DNA of 64,000 nucleotides from Paenibacillus silvae (GTDB lineage Bacteria > Bacillota > Bacilli > Paenibacillales > Paenibacillaceae), in assembly GCF_014639235.1 (NCBI RefSeq), contig NZ_BMFU01000004.1, forward strand, positions 1-64,000. Reading direction: 5' to 3'. Of this stretch, positions 1-7,803 are shown piece by piece. The position numbers and the translations under genes are program-made. Numbering within the stretch: position 1 is the first letter of the stretch; every line of letters begins with the position of its first letter. The notes under the pieces were generated by a model. It saw only the letters and a list, made by a program, of their open reading frames with translations, was not told the origin of the DNA and made no database searches.

Positions 1-279
1 AAATCTGCAATTGATGCGATTAAATCAGATGCTGATCTAGCAGCTGACGACCTGGCAACGGCAAAAACAACAGCTGGAGGTCAATTAGACAGCTATGTAG
101 ATCCGGCAGATTACACCATAAATGGAACTGCATTAACAGCTGCAATCACCACGGGTAAAGCTAATATTGACGCAGCAACAGATGAAGCAGGCGTAGCCTC
201 AGCATTAGCGGCAGCGAAATCTGCAATTGATGTGATTAAATCAGATGCTGATCTAGCGGCTGAGAACCTGGCAACGGCA
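1..279 (+). repeat. 216-bp in-frame tandem repeat (second copy starts at 217)
   Basis: Bases 1-63 and 217-279 match at all but about five positions and are in the same frame, giving a 72-codon period. The array probably continues upstream of the window. Such near-identical in-frame repeats usually arise by tandem duplication and can vary in number between strains. Confidence 0.8.
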
Positions 280-600
280 GAAGTATCCCTCAATGATAAT
301 GGTCAACCAATAACTAGTTTATCAGATGGTCAAATATGGATAAATTTGTATGTTAAGTTAACAGGAGATGAATTTATTGGTCAACCTTTAGAAAGATCAA
401 TGATAATATTCGATGGTGACTTTGCTGGACTATCTCTGAACGGTACTAGATGGCCTGAAAATGAAATTACTGCAATACTTGATGGTGTTCATGGAACCAT
501 AACGAATAATAGTGGTAAAGGTACTATTACGATAAAAGGATCCGCTTTGCAAAGTGGAAAAGATCTGACAATTACTATTGATGTTATATCTTCTCCTTAA
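1..600 (+). CDS. C-terminal part of a repeat-bearing surface/adhesin-type protein (5' end outside window)
   Basis: The reading frame is open from the first base to a TAA at 598-600, so about 199 residues of a larger protein are visible. Residues 1-93 are Ala/Lys/Asp-rich helical repeats: a block ending in DLATA recurs 72 residues later. Residues 94-199 are a non-repeated Gly/Thr/Ser-rich, probably beta-rich tail that ends in ISSP. There is no LPXTG motif, hydrophobic tail or SLH domain in what is visible, so anchoring must come from the missing N-terminus if it is cell-bound. Such FIVAR/DUF1542-like helical repeats are typical of Gram-positive surface proteins; that assignment is inference. 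Its specific function is unknown. Confidence 0.6.
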   Translation, partial: KSAIDAIKSDADLAADDLATAKTTAGGQLDSYVDPADYTINGTALTAAITTGKANIDAATDEAGVASALAAAKSAIDVIKSDADLAAENLATAEVSLNDNGQPITSLSDGQIWINLYVKLTGDEFIGQPLERSMIIFDGDFAGLSLNGTRWPENEITAILDGVHGTITNNSGKGTITIKGSALQSGKDLTITIDVISSP

Positions 601-634
601 ACCTTAAATTTTTTATTGTCGCGTGCCTATCTCA

Positions 635-960
635 TTATCGAGATTTGAGCACTTGCGATGGACAAGCATGACCCAAAAACCGAGAACTTGTCCACGTAGG
701 TTCATTAACCAGGCTCACTAAAAAAACAACCTTCCCGTCTAGGGGGTTAAGTGATAATCGTTCTGACGAGGCTGTTTCTGGTTTGAATTGCGATTTCCCC
801 TTTAGTAATAACATTTTTACTTCCCTAGTTGTTGGAGTGAAAATAGCTTGCTGAACCAGTTAAGTCACCATCTTGAGAATATCGTGAGCATTATTCTGGC
901 TGCTCATAACGTTTATGGACTTGATGTTGCGTGTGATTTCTGCGGAGTTTGCTTTCAATT
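635..960 (-). pseudogene. decayed coding remnant, coiled-coil/MCP-like at its upstream end
   Basis: On the minus strand one frame reads as coherent protein from 960 down to a TAA at 635, apart from an in-frame TAA that follows the residues DILKMVT. The upstream third, with NSAEITRNIKSIN then LVQQA after the stop, has the heptad spacing of the distal signalling helix of methyl-accepting chemotaxis proteins; the rest is not recognisable. No start codon or ribosome site is present, and the frame begins exactly at the edge of the MITE-like element. A similar short helical stretch (RIETLGGKVKQFSSHL) lies on its other side at about 1030-1085. I read this as a decayed gene split by an insertion; the MCP link is weak. 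Confidence 0.25.
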
Positions 961-961
961 A

Positions 962-1024
962 GGGCGTGTTTGAAAACTCTGAAGGCGGTAAAAGATGCAC
1001 TTCAGTAGGTTTCAAGACACGTCC
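962..1024. mobile_element. 63-bp TA-flanked MITE-like element
   Basis: The ends form an imperfect inverted repeat (GGGCGTGTTTGAAA against GGACGTGTCTTGAAA read from the other side), and the inner CTGAAG/CTTCAG also pair, so the whole element can fold as one hairpin. It is flanked by TA on both sides (960-961 and 1025-1026), the target duplication expected of TA-targeting transposons. It encodes nothing. A 26-bp match to its left end with two mismatches, also preceded by TA, lies at 42258. Confidence 0.55.
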
Positions 1025-1092
1025 TAGATCGAGGTACTGAAGATGGCTTGAAAATTGTTTAACCTTACCACCGAGTGTTTCAATCCGGCTCG

Positions 1093-1311
1093 TCAAATGT
1101 CCGTAAGGACATGTACCAGCTTGGTGCTGTCATCCCTGGTTTCTAGATCATATACCGAAGAACTAACATTCTCCAGATTTTGCGATTTCAGATCATTCAG
1201 CAGAGCATCGATGACGGCGTGCATCCGATCTGATTCTATTTTATATTGGCAACTTGGGCATTTAATAACATTGGCAAAAGAAGAATGTGACTCAGAACTT
1301 ACAGACTGCAT
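1093..1311 (-). CDS. short hypothetical protein with one CxxC pair
   Basis: This 72-residue frame has an ATG at 1311 and an AAGGAG on its coding strand about 13 bases upstream, a longer gap than usual. Residues 18-21 are CPSC, followed by a hydrophilic helix-rich region; a single CxxC cannot form a full zinc ribbon. There is no recognisable family. It sits in decayed sequence, and the protein-like helical text continues past its stop in another frame (1030-1090), so it may be the intact-looking N-terminal part of a frameshifted gene. The AAGGAG falls in the loop of a 10-bp hairpin. Confidence 0.3.
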   Translation of the reverse strand: MQSVSSESHSSFANVIKCPSCQYKIESDRMHAVIDALLNDLKSQNLENVSSSVYDLETRDDSTKLVHVLTDI

Positions 1312-1315
1312 GACA

Positions 1316-1347
1316 AGAGCCTAACTCCTTGACGGGGGTTAGGCTCT
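1316..1347. other. 10-bp perfect hairpin around a ribosome site
   Basis: AGAGCCTAAC (1316-1325) pairs perfectly with GTTAGGCTCT (1338-1347), leaving a 12-base loop. On the minus strand the loop carries the AAGGAG that would serve the small gene at 1093-1311. There is no clear T-tract, so it is not a standard terminator. Confidence 0.5.
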
Positions 1348-1935
1348 CCTCTTAGCGATCAGTATATTCATAATAATAAACTGATATTTATTATGGTGAA
1401 TACTATTAATGTAGCTGCAACATACTTGATTTTATTGAATTCCAATAAACTTACTTTTATCCTACAATTCCCTCTGGAGTCTCTTTCGAATATAACTGGA
1501 TTGTTTATGAAATATGAATAAATAATTTCTGTTACTATTTTTTGATTTTTAACACTATCTTTAACAATTTATGTTGACTACTTTAAAAAAATTGATTGAA
1601 AGGAGAAATAATTGAAAAGAAATACCTTATCCCTAAGAAGGGAAGGGACGTGAAAACTAAAATTGGGAAGAAGAAGAAAATAACGCGGGTCGAACGTTCA
1701 TATAGTCGCCAAGCAGAAGAGATCGTTTCGAAACCGGTCAAGAAATGGTCGCGCCGAGGGAAGGTTCGAAGGTTGGATTCGAGTTCAAGACAAAATCAAC
1801 GACATTGGGCGCAATCGGCGATTACAAAATGAAGGATGCCGAAGACGGTATATAAGAAACAATGAGTTGTGTATTCGATTCTGTTAAGCGTTGACGTGTT
1901 CCTTTTAATTTATGAAATTCTTGCTATAACATAGA
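1348..1935. other. AT-rich gene-poor stretch with a possible decayed reading frame
   Basis: Bases 1348-1600 are strongly AT-rich. A 78-codon frame from 1596 starts next to an AAAGGAG but is Lys/Arg-rich and not protein-like throughout. A second frame near 1755-1852 reads more naturally (GSKVGFEFKTKSTTLGAI) and stops at a TAA near 1850. This looks like a frameshifted remnant of a secreted or carbohydrate-binding protein, but no family can be supported. Confidence 0.25.
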
Positions 1936-1979
1936 AAGCGGCAAGTTCACGATCTGTATCAGGAACTTGCCGCTTTTGT
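1936..1979. terminator. bidirectional terminator downstream of spoVR
   Basis: A 13-bp perfect stem (AAGCGGCAAGTTC with GAACTTGCCGCTT) and a 14-base loop, followed by TTGTG on the plus strand and by CTTTCTATG on the minus strand. It sits 50 bases past the end of spoVR. Confidence 0.75.
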
Positions 1980-2027
1980 GTTACCGTAATATTAACTCTA
2001 ATGCTCATGTAAGCTTAACTTCAATGC

Positions 2028-3464
2028 TCACAAGAACTTGCGATGGTGCTTTTTGCCGTCGTAGGTGAACCAGATCGGCTTTTCCTCCACACGGGTCTCG
2101 ACATGCACCGTGCGCCCCCAGAGGCGGTACAGATACGGAAGAGTACGCTCCATGTATTTCAGGTCCAGCTCAATGCCCTCATACTGGTGTTTCAGCACCA
2201 GCTCGCCAGTGCGCAGGTAGTCTGCGTCCTGTACGACCAGATACGGCGAACCGCCGTTAATACGGGAGAATACGAGCTGGTCGCGGATGTTCTCCCAGGA
2301 TTTGTCGGTGATCTTCCAGTCCGGGCCTTTTTTCTCGAACACGTAGAGATCCAGGTCTTCCGTTAACTTCTTGGTCATGTAGTTGCGGATAAAGGAGGTG
2401 TCCGAGTCGAACTCGCGTACCTCGAACATTTTGGCCCGGCCTTGACCTGGTTGTCGGCCCCAGCGTTCTTGCTCCTCACGCGTAGGGTGATCCCAGCGGT
2501 GCTCAATGTCCTCGAAGATTTTCAGTCCCAGATAATATGGATTCAGGCTCTGCTTGGATGGCTGCACGACAGAAGAATTCAGCTTGGCAAATTCGATCGT
2601 ATCCTCACTGCTCAGGTCGAGCTCGCGTATAATACGCTGATGCCAGTACGAAGCCCAGCCCTCGTTCATGATTTTGGTTTCCATCTGCGGCCAGAAGTAG
2701 AGCATTTCTTCGCGCATCATACTCATAATGTCCCGCTGCCAATCGGTGAGCACCTCGGAGAACTCCTGAATAAACCACATAATATCCTTCTCCGGCTCCG
2801 GCGGGAAATGATGCACCTGCACGCTGTCAGCCGGTTTTTCTTCAACCTGCAGCTGGTCGAGTGACCACAGATCGTCATATTGACCTTCCGGTTTGGGTGT
2901 TTTCTCCCCACGCTGCTCACGGATTTTCATCTCCATGTAGCGCTGTTTATCCAGGTGTCGCGGTTTGATGAGCTGCGGGTCTACATGCTCCTGAATGGCG
3001 AGAACGGCGTCGATGAAGGATTCCACAGCCTCTGTACCATATTCCATCTCATAGTTGCTGATGCGGTCTGCCGTGGCGGCCATGCTTTCCACCATATTGC
3101 GGTTGGACTTGGAGAAGCGGGCATTGTTTTTGAAAAAGTCGCAGTGAGCCAGCACGTGGGCTACAATCAGCTTGTTCTGGATCAAGGAGTTGCCATCGAG
3201 CAGAAAGGCGTAACAAGGGTTGGAGTTGATCACGAGCTCATAAATTTTGCTAAGACCAAAATCGTACTGCATCTTCATCTTGTGAAAGGTTTTGCCAAAG
3301 CTCCAATGGCTGAACCTCGTTGGCATGCCGTACGCACCAAAGGTATAGATGATATCCGACGGGCAGATCTCGTAGCGCATCGGGTAATAGTCGAGGCCGA
3401 ATCCATCGGCAATCTCCATAATTTCGGCAATGGCGTATTCCAGTTCGCGGATTTCATCGGTCAT
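2028..3464 (-). CDS. spoVR: SpoVR family stage V sporulation protein
   Basis: A 478-residue protein close to the usual SpoVR length. It opens with the family-typical acidic N-terminus and the segment FGLDYYPMRYEICP, then the conserved stretches YELVINSNPCYAFLLDGN and HVLAHCDFFKNN, and later MNEGWASYWHQRI and LNPYYLGLKIFEDIE. SpoVR acts in spore cortex formation in B. subtilis; enterobacterial homologues (YcgB) are grouped with YeaG/YeaH. The biochemical activity is not established. It follows yhbH with a 4-base ATGA overlap, so the two are translationally coupled; AAGGAGG lies 9 bases before the ATG. The strong terminator at 1936-1979 ends the operon. The family call is secure. Confidence 0.95.
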   Translation of the reverse strand: MTDEIRELEYAIAEIMEIADGFGLDYYPMRYEICPSDIIYTFGAYGMPTRFSHWSFGKTFHKMKMQYDFGLSKIYELVINSNPCYAFLLDGNSLIQNKLIVAHVLAHCDFFKNNARFSKSNRNMVESMAATADRISNYEMEYGTEAVESFIDAVLAIQEHVDPQLIKPRHLDKQRYMEMKIREQRGEKTPKPEGQYDDLWSLDQLQVEEKPADSVQVHHFPPEPEKDIMWFIQEFSEVLTDWQRDIMSMMREEMLYFWPQMETKIMNEGWASYWHQRIIRELDLSSEDTIEFAKLNSSVVQPSKQSLNPYYLGLKIFEDIEHRWDHPTREEQERWGRQPGQGRAKMFEVREFDSDTSFIRNYMTKKLTEDLDLYVFEKKGPDWKITDKSWENIRDQLVFSRINGGSPYLVVQDADYLRTGELVLKHQYEGIELDLKYMERTLPYLYRLWGRTVHVETRVEEKPIWFTYDGKKHHRKFL

Positions 3465-4627
3465 CCCAGGCTGCCTCCTTCTCTTTTTTGAAAAAAGCTG
3501 CGCAACGCTTTGTACACTTCACCTTTTTCCTTGATGACGTAATACATAAACTGATCGATCTTGATATGGCGATAAGCGGACATCAGTGTGCTGCTGCGGT
3601 TGTACTGGTTCACCTCACCGTACCCGAACATGTTGCTGCGCTTCATCAGCTCTCCGATCAACTTCACGCACCGTTCATTATCCGAGGTCAGGTTATCACC
3701 ATCCGAGAAATGGAACGGGTAAATGTTATAGCTGGAAGGCGGGTAGCGCTTATCGATAATATCCAGTGCCTTCATATATACAGAGGAGCAGATCGTGCCG
3801 CCGCTTTCACCGCGAGTGAAAAATTCCTCTTCGGTCACTTCCTTGGCTTCGGTATGGTGGGCCAGAAACACGATCTCAACTTTCTCGTACTGACGGCGCA
3901 GGAAACGGGTCATCCAGAAGAAAAAGCTGCGGGCACAATATTTTTCAAATGACCCCATCGACCCTGATGTATCCATCATGGCAATAATGACCGCATTGGA
4001 CTGAGGGATAATTTTGTCTTCCCATGTTTTGTAACGAAGATCGTCCGGACTGATATGGTGAATGCCCGGATTGCCCGTGGTTGCGTTGCGGCGCAGGTTC
4101 TCCAGTATCGTACGTTTCTTGTCGATGTTGGACTGCATGCCCTTCTTACGAATATCGTTGAAAACGACGGTATGTGTCTCGATCAGATCTTTATCTTTCT
4201 GTTTCAGGTCCGGCAGCTCCAGCTCAGCAAACAGAATGTCTTCCAGTTCCTCGATGCTGACCTCGGCTTCTACAATGTCATGGCCAGGCTGATCGCCAGC
4301 TTTTTCGCCCTTGCCGGGCTTTTGAGACGCAGGGTCACGACCAATGACATCGCCAACCTGGCTGTCCCCGTCGCCTTGACCGACATGTTTTTGCTTCTGG
4401 TAGTTATACACAAAACGGTACTCATCCAGACTGCGGATTGGTACCTTGATGATTTGTTGTCCATCGGACATGATAATATTTTCTTCAGTAATCAGATCAG
4501 GCAGATTCTGCTTAATGACATCTTTCACCTTTTGCTGATGGCGCTGCTGGTCCTGGTACCCTTTGCGGTGAAGCGACCAATCTTCCCGGGATACGACGAA
4601 CGAGTAAGGCTGGTGTGAATTTGACAT
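3461..4627 (-). CDS. yhbH: YhbH/YeaH family sporulation protein (DUF444, VWA-like)
   Basis: 388 residues from ATG 4627, chosen because a G-rich ribosome site (GGGGGGTG) lies 5 bases before it; a longer frame begins at 4642. The N-terminus (SFVVSREDWSLHRKGYQDQQRH) and the C-terminal von Willebrand A-like domain with the MIDAS-type motif DTSGSMGSFEK and a later FSDGDN are characteristic of the family, known as B. subtilis YhbH and E. coli YeaH. The partner kinase PrkA/YeaG, usually the gene upstream, is not here: a divergent transporter gene takes its place. Probably transcribed in the mother cell during sporulation together with spoVR; that is inference from homologues. Confidence 0.92.
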   Translation of the reverse strand: MSNSHQPYSFVVSREDWSLHRKGYQDQQRHQQKVKDVIKQNLPDLITEENIIMSDGQQIIKVPIRSLDEYRFVYNYQKQKHVGQGDGDSQVGDVIGRDPASQKPGKGEKAGDQPGHDIVEAEVSIEELEDILFAELELPDLKQKDKDLIETHTVVFNDIRKKGMQSNIDKKRTILENLRRNATTGNPGIHHISPDDLRYKTWEDKIIPQSNAVIIAMMDTSGSMGSFEKYCARSFFFWMTRFLRRQYEKVEIVFLAHHTEAKEVTEEEFFTRGESGGTICSSVYMKALDIIDKRYPPSSYNIYPFHFSDGDNLTSDNERCVKLIGELMKRSNMFGYGEVNQYNRSSTLMSAYRHIKIDQFMYYVIKEKGEVYKALRSFFQKREGGSLG

Positions 4628-4886
4628 GTAGGCACCCCCCATTGATTACGCGGCACAGTTTGGCCTGTCGGTAATTAAGTATATTCACGGTTGGGGACGA
4701 TATGTGATGCGGACTCAACTAAAATGAATGAAATATGGCGAAATTGCCTTCACGACGCACTGATAAACGATACATGCCGGAAATTTTACAAAAATCATGA
4801 TCCAATGTGATTTCTTTCCTTTACAATAGAGGAAAGAGACTGATTCTGAGCATCGAATGCTGATGCGTGTAAAGGAAGGATTATGT

Positions 4887-6227
4887 GTGGATAAACGTGC
4901 GGTAAAAGCCTGGATTATGTATGACTGGGCCAATTCGGCTTATGCAACAACGGTACTGGCAGCAGTGCTGCCCGTATTTTATGCTTCTGTCGCAGCGGCG
5001 ACAGTCGATAAGGATACTGCAGCTTCCTACCTTGCCTACACACATTCGATCGGAATGCTGTGTGTGGCCCTGTTAACGCCTTTATTGGGAACGCTGGCTG
5101 ATCTGTCTGGACGAAAAGGCAACTTTCTGCGTGTCTTTACGATCACCGGAGTTGTCGCCACATTAGGTTTCAGTATAATCGGAGAAGGGGATTGGCTGCT
5201 TGCCTCTGCACTGCTGGTGTTATCCACGATTGGCTTTGCTGGTGGCAATACGTTCTATGATGCCATGCTGCCCGATCTTGTCCCCGCAGAACGAAGGGAT
5301 ATGGTGTCGTCTAAAGGGTATGCCTATGGTTATATTGGCGGTGGGCTGCTGCTCGCCATCAATCTGCTGATGATTCAGCAGCCAGGCTGGTTCGGGTTGC
5401 CGGATACACTGGCTGGCACGAGACTTGCATTTGTTTCGGTTGCGTTATGGTGGCTGCTGTTTTCCATCCCCATTTTCCGCCATGCACCGAGACGATCTGC
5501 ATCTCCTGAGCTGCCTGCATCGTGGACGGGATATGCCAAGGTGGGCGTACGGCGCTTGCGTCAAACCTTTGGTCAGATTCGGCGTTTTCCGCAGCTGCTT
5601 CGCATGCTGGTGGCATTCTGGTTTTTCAATGATGGCATTAACACCATTATTCTCATGGCAACCATCTACGGCACAAGCATTGGAATAGGTACAAGTGACC
5701 TGATGCTGGCGCTGCTGCTTACACAGTTCATCGGTTTTCCGTGTACACTGCTGCTTGGTGCATGGGCTCAGCGGTGGGGAGCGAAGCGGGTGTTGATTGT
5801 AAGTTTAAGCGTATATATCTGTATTGTCGTTCTGGGATATTTTATGACCCAAGCGCTGCATTTCTATATTCTCGCCGGCCTCGTAGGGGTGGTGCAGGGG
5901 ATAAGTCAATCGACCGCTCGTTCTCTGTTTAGCAACCTGATGCCGGCTGGTCGCACGGGAGAGTATTTTGGATTCGTTAATATAACAGGCAAATTCGCTT
6001 CGATCTTTGGTCCGTTCGTATTCGGTTATGTTGGACAGATTACGGGCTCCACGCGCTGGGGGATTCTGTCACTGATTTTCTTTTTTGCAGCAGGCATTGT
6101 CATGCTGTTGATGGTGAATGTGCAGAGAGGGATACAGGACGCCGGGTTAGCTGATCAGGAGGAACAGGAACGCATCCGAGGCATGAATATAGCGGGGAAT
6201 GCGACAGGTGTGCCATTTACTCATTAA
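4887..6227 (+). CDS. MFS transporter, Atg22/UMF1-like
   Basis: 446 residues starting at GTG 4887, preferred because AAGGAAGG precedes it by 7 bases; the upstream ATG at 4857 has no ribosome site. The N-terminus VKAWIMYDWANSAYATTV is the hallmark of the Atg22-like (UMF1) branch of the major facilitator superfamily. About twelve hydrophobic segments follow, with a loop GTLADLSGRKG between the second and third, and a hydrophilic central loop after the sixth. Fungal Atg22 exports amino acids from the vacuole; bacterial substrates are unknown. Transcribed alone, divergent from yhbH, and followed by a terminator. The family call is secure, the substrate open. Confidence 0.88.
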   Translation: MDKRAVKAWIMYDWANSAYATTVLAAVLPVFYASVAAATVDKDTAASYLAYTHSIGMLCVALLTPLLGTLADLSGRKGNFLRVFTITGVVATLGFSIIGEGDWLLASALLVLSTIGFAGGNTFYDAMLPDLVPAERRDMVSSKGYAYGYIGGGLLLAINLLMIQQPGWFGLPDTLAGTRLAFVSVALWWLLFSIPIFRHAPRRSASPELPASWTGYAKVGVRRLRQTFGQIRRFPQLLRMLVAFWFFNDGINTIILMATIYGTSIGIGTSDLMLALLLTQFIGFPCTLLLGAWAQRWGAKRVLIVSLSVYICIVVLGYFMTQALHFYILAGLVGVVQGISQSTARSLFSNLMPAGRTGEYFGFVNITGKFASIFGPFVFGYVGQITGSTRWGILSLIFFFAAGIVMLLMVNVQRGIQDAGLADQEEQERIRGMNIAGNATGVPFTH

Positions 6228-6260
6228 ACGCAGTCCGGATTGTTCGCTGAAGTTTTATCC

Positions 6261-6304
6261 AGGCTCCAGACATTGTTCCTGACAGAACAGAGGTCCGGGG
6301 CTTT
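6261..6304 (+). terminator. terminator after the MFS gene
   Basis: GGCTCCAGAC pairs with GTCCGGGGC with one mismatch and wobble pairs, with a second small hairpin (TGTTC/GAACA) inside the loop, and TTTT follows. It lies 34 bases after the stop codon and separates the transporter from the lasso operon. The rest of the 304-base gap to 6532 holds the operon promoter and operators. Confidence 0.6.
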
Positions 6305-6380
6305 TGGCATGCGCACATAAGCATCATTAAATGAAGAAACAGTGAACGTGAAGAAATTATGAAAAGGTGAAAATAAAAGA

Positions 6381-6433
6381 TTGACATGATACATATTGTA
6401 TCATAGAGTAATGGTATAAATACATATTGTATC
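6381..6433 (+). promoter_or_regulatory. lasso operon promoter with two palindromic operators
   Basis: A consensus -35 TTGACA (6381-6386) is followed at a 17-base spacing by TAGAGT, a weaker -10. The spacer is filled by a perfect 8-3-8 palindrome, ATGATACA-TAT-TGTATCAT (6386-6404). A second copy of the core, ATACATATTGTAT, lies at 6420-6432, its centre 31 bp (about three helical turns) from the first. This is the layout of a repressor binding as paired dimers over the promoter. The regulator is not in the window; PadR- or GntR-type proteins would fit in principle but nothing decides. Confidence 0.6.
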
Positions 6434-6531
6434 TGAGAGTGTCGAAACGGCCTGTCAATGACAAAACATGATTACCCGGTAAATCCGATCCCACACCGCA
6501 TATTTATTAATATACAGAGGAGAGGCTGCCA

Positions 6532-7803
6532 TTGATAGATACGCAAGGAAACGGACTTGTCCTTTTGTTATGCATTCCTCGAAGTGGCAGTTCGTTATCC
6601 ACAGTAATGCTGCAAAATCACAGCCGTATATTTGCCACACAGGAGATGTGGTTCCTGATGAATCTTGTTGATTTATCCAGGGCTGATGCTCGCGCATACG
6701 GTGGTAGTTCCATTATTCGTCAATTTTATCAAGCGATGGTGTCCGAAGAACATTACGAAAAGGCATGTAGAAGCTTTGCTCTTGAAATATATAATGGGTT
6801 CCTGGAAGGGAGCGGAGCAGACTTCATCGTTGATAAATCTCCGCGGTATTATTATATGCTGGAATGGCTGGATCGTTTGTTCCCTCAGTCCAGACGTATT
6901 CACCTGCAGCGCAATCCCCTTTCTATAGCGGCATCCTTCAAAAAAGTAAATCGCAATATCGGCGAAGGCTTTAATCTGATGGAAAGTCTTCACAGCTCAA
7001 AGCTTAATATGAAGGCTATTGATCTTACACTTGGATTAGCTCGTTTAGATGCGTACTTCAGCGAGCCACATCGGTTAGCCTATGCATTGAAGTATGAGCA
7101 GTTGGTGATGAGACCGCAGGAAGAGCTTGAGAAATTATGTGCTTTTCTTGGTATTTCTTATGAACAGGGCATGGAACGGTACGGGCAGTATGTGAACAGT
7201 ACCAAAGCGGACATGTTTTATAGTATGGGGGTGGGGGATCCATATCTTTCAACCCATGAGGAAGCACATCAAGATTCTGTTAACAACTGGAAAAACATAC
7301 TGGATCGGCAAGAAATCGAATTGTACTGCCGTGTACTGGGTGCGAATCTGTTTCACCGAATGGGATATAGTGAGCAGCTGATGGAAGCGGAACAATGGAC
7401 AGGAGTCCGGGTGGCAGCTGAGCCTGATCATGAACTTATGGAGCGGCTTCACCAGCAGCTGGCCGCAGCAACGGGATGTAGCTGGGAGCCGGACTACCGC
7501 ATGAAGGCACCGGGCTATGGCGACATCGTGAAAGCGGCCTCGTCTCAAAGCGACGAAGGGACTGGGCCTTCTGTGAAGTCGGACCCGACACTTGAGGCGA
7601 TGGTTACGATTAGACAGCTTCAGGCGGCACTTAGGGCAGCGGACCAACGCCTGGAACATGGCTATACCGAACAGCAGCGTTTGAGGAAACAGCTTGCCTC
7701 TGCTCACCATAAATTGCAGCGAATTAAATCATGGATACCATTTGGTCATCAGATCAGCGCATGGGCATCCCAGCGTAAGATGGTTCGGGGAGGAAAGTCA
7801 TGA
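6532..7803 (+). CDS. sulfotransferase (PAPS-dependent, Sulfotransfer_3-like) of the lasso operon
   Basis: 423 residues from a TTG at 6532, supported by GAGGAGAGG six bases upstream. Residues 15-24 (IPRSGSSLST) are the 5'-phosphosulfate-binding loop and residues 127-136 (RNPLSIAASF) the 3'-phosphate-binding motif of PAPS-dependent sulfotransferases; DKSPRYYYMLEWLDRLFP just before fits the family. After about residue 270 comes a variable region and a C-terminal coiled coil (about 355-400) of unknown use. It is the first gene after the operator-controlled promoter, and its stop overlaps the ATG of the lasso cyclase (ATGA), so co-translation is expected. A PAPS-forming APS kinase is encoded at 14940-15578. 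The acceptor is inferred to be the lasso peptide; a glycan or lipid cannot be excluded. Confidence 0.85.
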   Translation: MIDTQGNGLVLLLCIPRSGSSLSTVMLQNHSRIFATQEMWFLMNLVDLSRADARAYGGSSIIRQFYQAMVSEEHYEKACRSFALEIYNGFLEGSGADFIVDKSPRYYYMLEWLDRLFPQSRRIHLQRNPLSIAASFKKVNRNIGEGFNLMESLHSSKLNMKAIDLTLGLARLDAYFSEPHRLAYALKYEQLVMRPQEELEKLCAFLGISYEQGMERYGQYVNSTKADMFYSMGVGDPYLSTHEEAHQDSVNNWKNILDRQEIELYCRVLGANLFHRMGYSEQLMEAEQWTGVRVAAEPDHELMERLHQQLAAATGCSWEPDYRMKAPGYGDIVKAASSQSDEGTGPSVKSDPTLEAMVTIRQLQAALRAADQRLEHGYTEQQRLRKQLASAHHKLQRIKSWIPFGHQISAWASQRKMVRGGKS

